From Cylicocyclus nassatus (taxonomy: Eukaryota > Nematoda > Chromadorea > Rhabditida > Strongylidae): a stretch of 64,000 bases of DNA. This document shows positions 11,041-22,480 of this stretch, piece after piece. Every line of letters starts with the position of its first letter. Within the stretch, counting starts at the first letter, position 1. The stretch is from NCBI GenBank assembly GCA_958299035.1, contig CATQJL010000112.1:55657140-55721139 (forward strand). Reading direction: 5' to 3'. Under the pieces are notes generated by a model. It made no database searches. It was not told where the DNA came from and saw only the letters and a program-made list of their open reading frames with translations. The position numbers and the translations under genes were made by a program.

Positions 11041-11136
11041 CCTGTACACAGTGTACACTTTAGGAAATTTTTCATAGAATCCTTGCAGTATATCTAATGA
11101 TAAGGGAAAGTGCAAAAAAAAAGGCAGCGGGCGCTG

Positions 11137-11395
11137 TGCTGGAGCTCGCGGAGACAGCAGACAGCAGTGATGCACTTTCGTCTGGCGGGGGTCCCCCTTC
11201 TGCGCCGCCGAAGCGGGGGTCCCCCCTCCGCGCCGCCGGGTGGGGGCTGCTGGAGCTAGCGGAGACAGCAGACAGCAGAGATAAACATTCGTCTGGCCGG
11301 GGTCCCCCCTCTGCGCCGCCGAAGCGGGGGTCCCCCCTCCGCGCCGCCCTTTTTCTGAACATATAAACATCCGTCTGGCGGGTTGTTTATCGCCG
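11137..11395. repeat. GC-rich tandem repeat, about 111-bp unit
   Basis: Two units start near 11,139 and 11,250 (ctggagct, then gcggagacagcagacagcag). Each contains the palindromic block CGGGGGTCCCCC and CGCCGCCG. A third degenerate start (cgtctggcggg) lies near 11,372. The strong GC bias removes stop codons in most frames, which explains open frames on both strands. It directly precedes the satellite region. Confidence 0.7.
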
Positions 11396-11621
11396 CCGTG
11401 ATCTTTGAATTCCGAGGCCTGTTCTTAGACGATGTTGATCAAATGGCATATGGATGGCATAACCCAAAAGCGAATCATTACGCAAGCTAATTTTCGTATA
11501 GTTCGAAGCGCTTTGACACTTACAAAAGCAACTCAACTTTCACTGTTGGTGCAGGTTAGTTTACAATTTGATTTAGATCATTATTATCATTATATTTGTA
11601 CAACATAATTTATTATTCAAT

Positions 11622-14600
11622 GGTTTGTAAGCAGCACGTAGGGCAACTCGATCGTGCAGGGAAACAGATTTTATACGCTTGGGGCAGTACTTATAACTTT
11701 CAAACGGTCTTCAAGCGGCACTTAGGGCATGAACTGTCTTCTAGATACAGATAATTTGGTTTGTAAGCAGCACGTAGGGCAACTCGATCGGGCAGGGAAA
11801 CAGATTTTTATACGCTTGGGGCAGTTCTTATAACCTTCAAACGTTCTTCAAGCGGCACTTAAGGCATAAACTTTCATTTTAAATAGTTACTATCGGTCTG
11901 TAAGCGGTACGTAGGCCAACTCGATCGGGCAGGGAAACAGAATTTATACGCTTGGGGCAGTTCTTATAACTTTCAAACGTTCTTCAAGCGGCACTTAAGG
12001 CATGAACTTTCATTTTAAATAGTTACTATCGGTCTGTAAGCGGTACGTAGGCCAACTCGATCGTGTAGGGAAACAGATTTTTTTACGCTTGGGGCAGTTC
12101 TTATAATTTTTAAACGTTCTTCAAGCGGCACTTAGGGCATGAACTGTCTTCTAGATACAGATAATTTGGTTTGTAAGCAGCACGTAGGGCAACTCGATCG
12201 GGCAGGGAAACAGATTTTTATACGCTTGGGGCAGTTCTTATATTTTTTAAACGGTCTTCAAGCGGCACTTAGGGCATGAACTGTCTTCTAGATATAGGTA
12301 TTATTGGTTTGTAAGCGGCACGTAGGGCAACTCGATCGTGCAGGGAAACAGATTTCTATACGCTTTGGGCAGTTCTTACAACTTTCAAACGGTCTTCAAG
12401 CGGCACTTAGGGCATAAATTTTCATTTTAAATAATTACTATCGGTCTGTAAGCGGCACGTAGGGCAACTCGATCGTGCAGGGAAACATTTTCATAAGCTT
12501 GGGACATTCTTGTAATTTTTGAACGGTCTTCAAGCGGCACTTAGGGCATAAACTTTCACTTTAAATAGTTACTAGCGGTCTGTAAGCGGCGGAAACAGAT
12601 TTTATACGCTTGGGGCAGTTCTTATAACTTTCAAACGTTCTTCAAGCGGCACTTAGGGCATAAACTTTCATTTTAAATAGTTACTATCGGTCTGTAAGCG
12701 GCACGTAGGGCAACTCGATCGTGTAGGGAAACATTTTCATAAGCTTGGGACATTCTTGTAATTTTTGAACGGTCTTCAAGCGGCACTTAGGGCATAAACT
12801 TTCACTTTAAATAGTTACTAGCGGTCTGTAAGCGGCACGTAGGGCAACTCGATCGTGTAGGGAAACAGATTTTTTTACGCTTGGGGCAGTTCTTATAATT
12901 TTTAAACGTTCTTCAAGCGGCACTTAGGGCATGAACTGTCTTCTAGATATAGATATTATTGGTTTGTAAGCGGCACGTAGGGCAACTCGATCGGGCAGGG
13001 AAACAGATTTTTGTACGCTTGGGGCAGTTCTTATATTTTTTAAACGTTCTTCAAGCAGCACTTAGGGCATGAACTTTCATTTTAAATAGTTACTATCGGT
13101 CTGTAAGCGGCACGTAGGGCAACTCGATCGTGCAGGGAAACAGATTTCTATACGCTTTGGGCAGTTCTTACAACTTTCAAACGGTCTTCAAGCGGCACTT
13201 AGGGCATGAACTTTCATTTTAAATAGTTACTATCGGTCTGTAAGCGGCACGTAGGGCAACTCGATCGTGTAGGGAAACAAATTTTTTTACGCTTGGGGCA
13301 GTTCTTATAATTTTTAAACGTTCTTCAAGCGGCACTTAGGGCATGAAAATTTGGTTTGTAAGCAGCACGTAGGGCAACTCGATCGGGCAGGGAAACAGAT
13401 TTTTGTACGCTTGAGGCAGTTCTTATAACTTTCAAACGTTCTTCAAGCGGCACTTAGGGCATGAACTTTCATTTTAAATAGTTACTATCGGTCTGTAAGC
13501 GGCACGTAGGGCAACTCGATCGTGTAGGGAAACATTTTCATAAGCTTGGGACATTCTTGTAATTTTTGAACGGTCTTCAAGCGGCACTTAGGGCATAAAC
13601 TTTCACTTTAAATAGTTACTAGCGGTCTGTAAGCGGCACGTAGGGCAACTCGATCGTGTAGGGGAACAGATTTTTTTACGCTTGGGGCAGTTCTTATAAT
13701 TTTTAAACGTTCTTCAAGCGGCACTTAGGGCATGAACTGTCTTCTAGATACAGATAATTTGGTTTGTAAGCAGCACGTAGGGCAACTCGATCGGGCAGGG
13801 AAACAGATTTTTGTACGCTTGGGGCAGTTCTTATATTTTTTAAACGGTCTTCAAGCGGCACTTAGGGCATGAACTGTCTTCTAGATATAGGTATTATTGG
13901 TTTGTAAGCGGCACGTAGGGCAACTCGATCGTGCAGGGAAACAGATTTCTATACGCTTTGGGCAGTTCTTACAACTTTCAAACGGTCTTCAAGCTGCACT
14001 TAGGGCATAAATTTTCATTTTAAATAATTACTATCGGTCTGTAAGCGGCACGTAGGGCAACTCGATCGTGCAGGGAAACAGATTTTTTTACGCTTGGGGC
14101 AGTTCTTATAATTTTTAAACGTTCTTCAAGCGGCACTTAGGGCATGAACTGTCTTCTAGATATAGATATTATTGGTTTGTAAGCGGCACGTAGGGCAACT
14201 CGATCGGGCAGGGAAACAGATTTTTGTACGCTTGGGGCAGTTCTTATATTTTTTAAACGTTCTTCAAGCAGCACTTAGGGCATGAACTTTCATTTTAAAT
14301 AGTTACTATCGGTCTGTAAGCGGCACGTAGGGCAACTCGATCGTGCAGGGAAACAGATTTCTATACGCTTTGGGCAGTTCTTACAACTTTCAAACGGTCT
14401 TCAAGCGGCACTTAGGGCATGAACTTTCATTTTAAATAGTTACTATCGGTCTGTAAGCGGCACGTAGGGCAACTCGATCGTGTAGGGAAACAAATTTTTT
14501 TACGCTTGGGGCAGTTCTTATAATTTTTAAACGTTCTTCAAGCGGCACTTAGGGCATGAAAATTTGGTTTGTAAGCAGCACGTAGGGCAACTCGATCGGG

Positions 14601-17600
14601 CAGGGAAACAGATTTTTGTACGCTTGAGGCAGTTCTTATAACTTTCAAACGTTCTTCAAGCGGCACTTAGGGCATGAACTTTCATTTTAAATAGTTACTA
14701 TCGGTCTGTAAGCGGCACGTAGGGCAACTCGATCGTGTAGGGAAACATTTTCATAAGCTTGGGACATTCTTGTAATTTTTGAACGGTCTTCAAGCGGCAC
14801 TTAGGGCATAAACTTTCACTTTAAATAGTTACTAGCGGTCTGTAAGCGGCACGTAGGGCAACTCGATCGTGTAGGGGAACAGATTTTTTTACGCTTGGGG
14901 CAGTTCTTATAATTTTTAAACGTTCTTCAAGCGGCACTTAGGGCATGAACTGTCTTCTAGATACAGATAATTTGGTTTGTAAGCAGCACGTAGGGCAACT
15001 CGATCGGGCAGGGAAACAGATTTTTGTACGCTTGGGGCAGTTCTTATATTTTTTAAACGGTCTTCAAGCGGCACTTAGGGCATGAACTGTCTTCTAGATA
15101 TAGGTATTATTGGTTTGTAAGCGGCACGTAGGGCAACTCGATCGTGCAGGGAAACAGATTTCTATACGCTTTGGGCAGTTCTTACAACTTTCAAACGGTC
15201 TTCAAGCTGCACTTAGGGCATAAATTTTCATTTTAAATAATTACTATCGGTCTGTAAGCGGCACGTAGGGCAACTCGATCGTGCAGGGAAACATTTTCAT
15301 AAGCTTGGGACATTCTTGTAATTTTTGAACGGTCTTCAAGCGGCACTTAGGGCATAAACTTTCACTTTAAATAGTTACTAGCGGTCTGTAAGCGGCGGAA
15401 ACAGATTTTATACGCTTGGGGCAGTTCTTATAACTTTCAAACGTTCTTCAAGCGGCACTTAGGGCATGAACTTTCATTTTAAATAGTTACTATCGGTCTG
15501 TAAGCGGCACGTAGGGCAACTCGATCGTGTAGGGAAACATTTTCATAAGCTTGGGACATTCTTGTAATTTTTGAACGGTCTTCAAGCGGCACTTAGGGCA
15601 TAAACTTTCACTTTAAATAGTTACTAGCGGTCTGTAAGCGGCACGTAGGGCAACTCGATCGTGTAGGGAAACAGATTTTTTTACGCTTGGGGCAGTTCTT
15701 ATAATTTTTAAACGTTCTTCAAGCGGCACTTAGGGCATGAACTGTCTTCTAGATATAGATATTATTGGTTTGTAAGCGGCACGTAGGCCAACTCGATCGT
15801 GTACGGAAACAGATTTTTTTACGCTTGGGGCAGTTCTTATAATTTTTAAACGTTCTTCAAGCGGCACTTAGGGCATGAACTGTCTTCTAGATATAGGTAT
15901 TATTGGTTTGTAAGCGGCACGTAGGGCAACTCGATCGTGCAGGGAAACAGATTTCTATACGCTTTGGGCAGTACTTACAACTTTCAAACGGTCTTCAAGC
16001 GGCACTTAGGGCATAAATTTTCATTTTAAATAATTACTATCGGTCTGTAAGCGGCACGTAGGGCAACTCGATCGTGCAGGGAAACATTTTCATAAGCTTG
16101 GGACATTCTTGTAATTTTTGAACGGTCTTCAAGCGGCACTTAGGGCATAAACTTTCACTTTAAATAGTTACTAGCGGTCTGTAAGCGGCGGAAACAGATT
16201 TTATACGCTTGGGGCAGTTCTTATAATTTTTGAACGGTCTTCAAGCGGCACTTAGGGCATAAACTTTCACTTTAAATAGTTACTAGCGGTCTGTAAGCGG
16301 CACGTAGGGCAACTCGATCGTGCAGGGAAACAGATTTCTATACGCTTGGGGCAGTTCTTATGATTTTCAAACGGTATTCAAGCGGCACTTAGGGCATAAA
16401 CTTTCACTTTAAATAGTTACTAGCGGTCTGTAAGCGGCACGTAGGGCAACTCGATCGTGCAGGGAAACAGATTTTATACGCTTGGGGCAGTTCTTATAAC
16501 TTTCAAACGTTCTTCAAGCGGCACTTAGGGCATGAACTTTCATTTTAAATAGTTACTATCGGTAGATTTTTATACGCTTGGGGCAGTTCTTATAATTTTT
16601 AAACGTTCTTCAAGCGGCACTTAGGGCATGAACTGTCTTCTAGATATAGATATTATTGGTTTGTAAGCAGCACGTAGGGCAACTCGATCGTGCAGGGAAA
16701 CATTTTATACGCTTGGGGCAGTTCTTATAACTTTTAAACGGTCTTCAAGCGGCACTTAGGGCATGAACTGTCTTCTAGATACAGATAATATTGGTTTGTA
16801 AGCAGCACGTAGGGCAACTCGATCGGGCAGGGAAACAGATTTTTGTACGCTTGGGGCAGTTCTTATATTTTTTAAACGTTCTTCAAGCGGCACTTAGGGC
16901 ATGAACTGTCTTCTAGATACAGATAATATTGGTTTGTAAGCAGCACGTAAGGCAACTCGATCGTGCAGGGAAACAGATTTCTATACGCTTGGGGCAGTTC
17001 TTATAACTTTCAAACGGTCTTCAAGCGGCACTTAGGGCATAAATTTTCATTTTAAATAATTACTATCGGTCTGTAAGCGGCACGTAGGGCAACTCGATCG
17101 GGCAGGGAAACAGATTTCTATACGCTTGGGGCAGTTCTTATAACTTTTAAACGATCTTCAAGCGGCACTTAGGGCATGAACTGTCTTCTAGATACAGATA
17201 ATATTGGTTTGTAAGCAGCACGTAAGGCAACTCGATCGTGCAGGGAAACAGATTTCTATACGCTTGGGGCAGTTCTTATAACTTTCAAACGGTCTTCAAG
17301 CGGCACTTAGGGCATAAATTTTCATTTTAAATAATTACTATCGGTCTGTAAGCGGCACGTAGGACAACTCGATCGTGCAGGGAAACAGATTTTCATAAGC
17401 TTGGGGCATTCTTGTAAATTTTAAACGGTCTTCAAGCGACACTTAGGGCATGAACTTTCATTTTAAATAGTTACTATCGGTCTGTAAGCTGCACGTAGGC
17501 CAACTCGATCGTGCAGGGGAACAGATTTTCATAAGCTTGGGGCATTCTTGTAATATTTAAATGGTCTTCAAGCGGCACTTAGGGCATGAACTGTTTTTCG
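11622..17600. repeat. Satellite array, about 136-bp monomer, about 44 copies
   Basis: The monomer starts near ggtttgtaagc or ggtctgtaagc. Starts at 11,622, 11,758, 11,895 and 12,031 give a 136-137 bp period. Each monomer holds two related 19-base motifs, GTAAGCGGCACGTAGGGCA and TCAAGCGGCACTTAGGGCA, so it is itself an old duplicate. Two tail types alternate: ctgtcttctagata with attggttt, and ctttcattttaaatag with atcggtct. A short variant lacking the cacgtagggcaactcgat part recurs near 12,587, 15,392 and 16,184. No open frame over 60 codons exists across the array, so it is non-coding. Confidence 0.95.
12855..15280. repeat. Higher-order repeat inside the satellite, 1,213-bp period, two copies
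   Basis: Rare variants recur exactly 1,213 bp apart. These are the caaatttttt variant at 13,278 and 14,491, gtaggggaac at 13,658 and 14,871, and the ctgcactta variant at 13,994 and 15,207. The block is nine monomers long. Outside these two blocks the order of variants differs, so the duplication is recent and local. Confidence 0.85.
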
Positions 17601-17607
17601 ATATCTT

Positions 17608-19132
17608 TCTTATATATAAACTGGAAACATCCGGCGAGACTACGAAAACCATACATTGTTCTTCCACCCTGACGCCCACCTTCAGCGTTGCGGAGGGAGA
17701 GTTGTTGACTGTGTGAGCACGCGAGAAATCACGCTCTCTCGCAGGGGTTAAGGACGACGAGAATTCTAGAGAAACGGTGTACTCCCATCCGCAGGCAAGC
17801 TAGAGAGGAGAGAGTTGTCTCGACATTTGTCAACTGATCGCACCCTATAGGCATGCGATGACGGCAGGTGTTTTGACTTTGCTTGCGATGACGAATTGTG
17901 ATGAAATACCATATATTCGGTTTGATCACGGCCCTCACAGCTGTAGCATACCTACTGCTTACATACACAGTTCCACTTCTTTTCACGTCCTTAGCTACAT
18001 TCCTCCTTCATTCTAAAGACCCCTTGCCCCCCCCCTCTCCCATTTTGCATAACAGTTTGGTAGGAAATCTGAGCATTGTAATTCTTCATAGAATAGTCGT
18101 CAGAGCTCAACATTTTGTGAATTGTTGACGAAAATCCCAATCCGAAGAGCAATTGAACAGCAAAAAGTGGGTTTTTGGCACGTTCTTTCTCTGCTGCTGA
18201 CCAGTTTTTAGAGCGAAAATTTTTGTTTTTTCCCATAATTTCCACCAAAAACGGTAAAAACCTCGATTTCTACAAAATTTCAGCCACAGAAAATGCATTT
18301 GCTCCCGGAGTGAAGACCCAACATGGAAGCTGTGGTCTCGCTGGTTGAGCTCCGGCAAACTTTCTCTGCTGCTGACCAGTTTTTAGAGCGGAAATTTTTG
18401 TTTTTTCCCATAATTTCCACCAAAAACGGTAAAAACCTCGATTTCTACAAAATTTCAGCCACAGAAAATGCATTTGCTCCCGGAGTGAAGACCCAACATG
18501 GAAGCTGTGGTCTCGCTGGTTGAGCTCCGGCAAGCCCTTTTGTGGCTGACCTGTTTTTAGAGCGAAAATTTTTGTTTTTTCCCACAATTTCCACCAAAGA
18601 CGGTAAAAACCTCGATTTCGACAAAATTTCAGCCAGAAAATGCCTTTGCTCCCGAGTGAAGACCAGCATGGAAGCTGTGGTCTCGCTGGTTGAGCTCCGG
18701 CAAGCCCTTTTGTGGCTGACCTGTTTTTAGAGCGAAAATTTTTGTTTTTCTCACAAGTTCCACAAAAACCTCGATTTCGACAAAACTTCAGCCGCAAAAA
18801 TTCTGTCGAAATGGAAAACACCAGCCTTCCTTTGCTCCCGGAGGAAAGACCCACCATGTATCTGCATTGGTCAGCATTTTGGGAAAGCGATTATGTTGAT
18901 TTTAAGTGAGCAACGAAAGAAGCAAGTGTATCAAGTAAGTGAAATCTGGTGGTGGCATTTGGAGGGAAAGATCAGGTATTTTTTTGTGTCTACCTGCAAA
19001 GTCTGATTTTTGATTTATTTAGCTTCTCCAGAGAGGAGATGTGAATACCGTTTATAGTTAGATGCAGTCCCAAGTAAGCAAATACTAATGTATCTGCCCC
19101 GACCCACTTACAGCGGCCCGTAGGGCCGCTAG
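17608..19132 (+). mobile_element. Non-autonomous Helitron, family B, copy 1
   Basis: It begins TCTTATATATAAACTGGAAA and ends with the hairpin GCGGCCCGTAGGGCCGC, whose last C begins the terminal CTAG, then a T. That is the Helitron pattern (5' TC, 3' hairpin, CTRR). A second copy at 30,893-32,117 has the same ends. No Rep/helicase frame is present, so it is non-autonomous. It directly abuts the end of the satellite array. Confidence 0.8.
18190..18800. repeat. Tandem repeat inside Helitron B copy 1, about 175-bp unit
   Basis: The marker gagcgaaaatttttg occurs near 18,211, 18,386, 18,560 and 18,730, giving periods of 175, 174 and 170 bp. Each unit carries cccggagtgaagacc and ctggttgagctccggc. 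The other copy of this Helitron (31,510-31,700) has only one such unit. The expansion is therefore specific to this copy. The minus-strand frame at 18,270-18,857 is the repeat read without stops, not a convincing gene. Confidence 0.85.
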
Positions 19133-20800
19133 TGAATGCATATCGATTGATTTCAAAAATTAGAGATTTCGAAAAAAGCATCGGATAATATACGAAAACC
19201 AATTTGAATGAACGAATATCGAATGGAACGTTGTGGATTTTCTAATAAATATTTGAATGATTTTCTCAAATATCTAGCAACATGTCTGAAACTGCTGACA
19301 TAACCGGCTTGGCCGGTGTCATATTCTGATAGAACTTATCATTGTTGACAAATCCTGATAGAACTCATCATTTCGTCTCATTTATAAGCAACATTATTCT
19401 GTATCCTGTCTCACTTTCGTATTAAATTCCCTGTGTCTACTGTGTCTTTGTAATAATTGTGGTCACTCACTATTACAATTTGCAGCCCTTCAGACCAAAG
19501 AGTGCAGGATATTATTTGAAGAATTAAATGGAGTTGATTGAATGGAATTTAATTACATAAAGTTGTCCTAAGCCAATCTCCTTTTCGTAAATAGATGCTC
19601 GCTTACTTTCCTCTCTTTTATCAATACTCATAGTCTCCACTTTGTATTCGAAAAACTCGATGAAAGCGGCCAATTCTTCATGATCAGCATCTTCACTTAC
19701 CTCCCTGCATCAACTCTCAGCGCCCCGACTCGATTCGAAATTCGCGAAAAATTAAAGTCGATGAAACCGATTTTTTACTCATAAGCAGAGCTCTAATTTA
19801 CCCTCCTTGCCGAATCCCAGCCCTTCAGCTCAAAGTTTGCAAAAAAATGATTTAACAAAGGCGATTTTTTAAACATAATCAGCACTTACTACTTGGACGA
19901 TGGAAGGCATTAGAAATCGAAGAACTTTTTAGCGGACCGCTAATAAGGAATCTTTATCGGACGAAAAAGGTGCCTTGATTGTAATGTGTCACTTTTTCCT
20001 TCAGACGCCAATGTCTACTAGATTATTTGGATAGTTTACCGCAGGTGAATCATTACGTTTTCTTCTTCTAGCCTCAGATAAAACATAAGATAGTAAGATT
20101 ACATGTGCATTGAGTAGACTTCGCATTTTCAACAGAATTTAAAAAAAATGCCTCAGATATTTGCCACCTGAACTATTGCGATCTTGACAACTCAGCAGTT
20201 GGCTCTGCACCAAACTTGAATATTTCGAATACGAGTTTCATTCGTACAAATCGAGACCTCGTTTTTTGATCGACTTTTCGAGTTTTAAACGAAACCCAAT
20301 TTATTGAATACTCGAGTTTTCGAGTTTGATTCTATGAATGTTGCGGAAGTTCTTTCTTACCATTTCAAATTATCGTAACTTCTCTTTCTTACAATAATCT
20401 TGCACAACAAAAATAATGTTAGAAAGAGCAAAACTTGTACTTTCTAAGTGCACTCACGTGCTGTTTATCAAGGTTGGTTGGAGAGATGAAATTGGGAAAG
20501 CAGCTCGTTAAAAAATTCAAAACTGTGCCATAAAAATCAAACAAGCAGCTGATCAAACCTTTTTATTTTATGATTTTTGAAAGATGCCAAAAGTCTTTTG
20601 CTTTAAAAAATTGACTTTCTGACCTTTTTTCTGAAATAACTACTTTCAAAGAACAGCTCGATCTGCAAATATTTTGCTCACCTAGAACGAGGGGATCAAA
20701 AAACTGGGATACTGCCTAATGATTTTAGGGCAAAATTTTGAATTTTTTTAACGGGCTTGCCTCGAAATTCCAAAACGCAAGTGATTTTCTTTCTCCAATT
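19133..20800. other. No gene recognised
   Basis: The stretch is AT-rich with no frame above 62 codons. Near 20,215-20,335 there is a cluster of TTTCGAGTTTT and TCGAA-type motifs. I see no terminal repeats or coding motifs. Confidence 0.5.
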
Positions 20801-22480
20801 TTATCTCTGCATGCAAAGCTTACAAGGGAACCGTGTCGAGTCGAAGTGGCCTTTCCAGATGGGACCCATACTGCTTTGAAGAGCATTAATCGGTGATTGC
20901 AAATCTGCTTTCCAAATCTGCCAAGCGCCTCTGGACGCCGAGTTATGCTCGTTTTTCAGGTCAAAAAATTGAACGCAAAACTGAAGCAAAATCGCCCAAA
21001 TTTGCTCAAATGAACTAATGTCGAGTATCAGAGCTGTTTATGCAATGGATGCATTTTATTTATTATGCTAATACTTAACATTGCTTTATCTGAGCGCTGG
21101 AAAGATTGTAACAATCAATCTTATATATAAAGCTGAATGTCTGTTTGTCTGTCTGTATGTCTGTCTGTCTGTATGTACGTATGTTCCGAATAGAAAATTC
21201 CATTTCTGAACCGATCCGGACCAAACTTGGCACACATACACTACGGGCCCCGGCGGGTGTCATAGGCTACTTTTCGTCATCGATCGATATCGATTTTATC
21301 GATTTTTATCGATTTTTTTGCTGAGTTCACCTACGGGGCTGGGAGTTGGCATAGGGGGGTAATCGAGCATGGGGATTCCGAATACAATATTGGTTTTCAG
21401 GATTATCGATTACTTTTATCGATTTTATCGATTTTTTTGCAAAGTTTGAGCTACGGGGCTGGGAGTTCGCACAGGGGGGTAATCGAGCATGGCGATTCCG
21501 AATACAATATTGGTTTTCAGGATTATCGATTACTTTTATCGATTTTATCGATTTTTTTGCAAAGTTTGAGCTACGGGGCTGGGAGTTCGCACAGGGGGGT
21601 AATCGAGCATGGGGATTCCGAATACGATATTGGTTTTCGGGATTATCGATTACTATTATCGATTTTATCGATTTTTTGCAAAGTTTGAGCTAGGGGGCTG
21701 GGAGTTGGCACAGGGGGGTAATCGAGCATGCTGATCACCCCCAAGGGGGGTGATCAGCATGCTCGATTACACCCCTTGCCAAATTCCAGCCCCCTAGCTC
21801 AAATTTTCAAAAAATCGATAAAATCGATAAAAGTAATGGACGATCCTGAAAACTAATATTGTGTTCGTAATCTGCATGCTCGATTACCCCCCTGTGCAAA
21901 CTCCCAGCCCCGCAGGTCAAACTTTACAAAAAATCGATAAAATTGATAAAAGTAATGGACGATACTGAAAACTAATATTGTGTTCGTAATCAGCATGCTC
22001 GATTACCCCCTGTGCAAACTCCCAGCCCCGCAGGTCAAACTTTACAAAAAAAAATCGATAAAATCGATAAAAGTAATGGACGATCCTGAAAACTAATATT
22101 GTATTCGGAATCCCCATGCTCACTTCCCCCCCCCCCCCCCCTGTGCCAACTCCTAGCCCTGTAGGTGAACTCTGCAAAAAAATCGATGAAAATCGGTAAA
22201 ATCGACATCGATCGATAACGAAAAGTGGACTGTGACACCCGCCGGGGCCCGAAGTGTATGTGTGCCAAGTTTGGTCCGGATACGGCGGAGCCGGGTAAGC
22301 CAGCTAGTTTTACATAAATTCTGCATTCATTTTTCGTTCCGAAGAACGGTCATAACTCGGCGTCCAGAGGCGCTTGGCAGATTTGGAAGGCAGATTTGGA
22401 ATCACCGCTTAATATTCTTCAAAGCAGTATGGGTCTCATCTGGAAAGGCCACTTCGACTCAACACGGTTCCCTTGTTAGT
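20801..22480. repeat. Inverted repeat arms around Helitron A copy 1
   Basis: The arm 20,815-20,960 (tacaagggaaccgtgtcgag ... ctctggacgccgagttatg) is the inverse of 22,344-22,475 (cataactcggcgtccagagg ... aacacggttcccttgtta). A related single arm lies at 22,681-22,800 and another at 58,540-58,660. The Helitron at 21,119-22,307 sits between the arms. The pair looks like a fold-back element hit by a Helitron. Confidence 0.7.
21119..22307 (+). mobile_element. Palindromic Helitron, family A, copy 1
   Basis: It starts A|TCTTATATATAAAGCTGAA and ends GGGTAAGCCAGCTAG|T, as expected for a Helitron between A and T. A CTGTCTGT-rich stretch follows the 5' end. Inside, sequence from about 21,205 (gatccggaccaaacttggc) recurs inverted up to about 22,283 (gccaagtttggtccggat). 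The centre near 21,743 (gatcacccccaaggggggtg) is a perfect palindrome. Each arm holds direct repeats of about 120 bp with ATCGATTTTATCGATTTTT runs. No helicase is encoded. The element looks like two head-to-head copies fused. Confidence 0.8.

Larger units (their letters stand above)
6750..11046. repeat. Segmental duplication block Y, copy 1 (Y1)
   Basis: The order RTE relic, mariner tail, a 7,770-8,320 segment, the 9,240-9,410 segment and the CAGGGTGTCC element matches 53,570-57,770 in the same orientation. Sequence just after the block (ctttaggaaatttttcat near 11,057) matches cttcgggaaatcttcat near 57,772, so the paralogy continues past the element. The 8,319-9,230 element is largely missing from Y2. 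Confidence 0.75.

Noticed and set aside
10951..11370. Long open frames on both strands in the GC-rich block (139, 96 and 89 codons)
   Set aside because: They overlap on both strands and follow a GC-rich tandem repeat. The peptides are repeats of themselves without domain features.
11622..17600. CRISPR-like array of regularly spaced repeats
   Set aside because: The whole 136-bp unit is repeated, including the sequence between the short motifs. There are no unique spacers and no cas genes, and the setting is eukaryotic.
18270..18857. 195-codon minus-strand frame
   Set aside because: It is a 175-bp tandem repeat within a Helitron read through without stops. Other frames of the same repeat are open too.
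22120..22142. Poly-C run as a telomere or G-quadruplex element
   Set aside because: It is a homopolymer within a Helitron repeat arm. Other arms have shorter runs, so slippage is the simple explanation.
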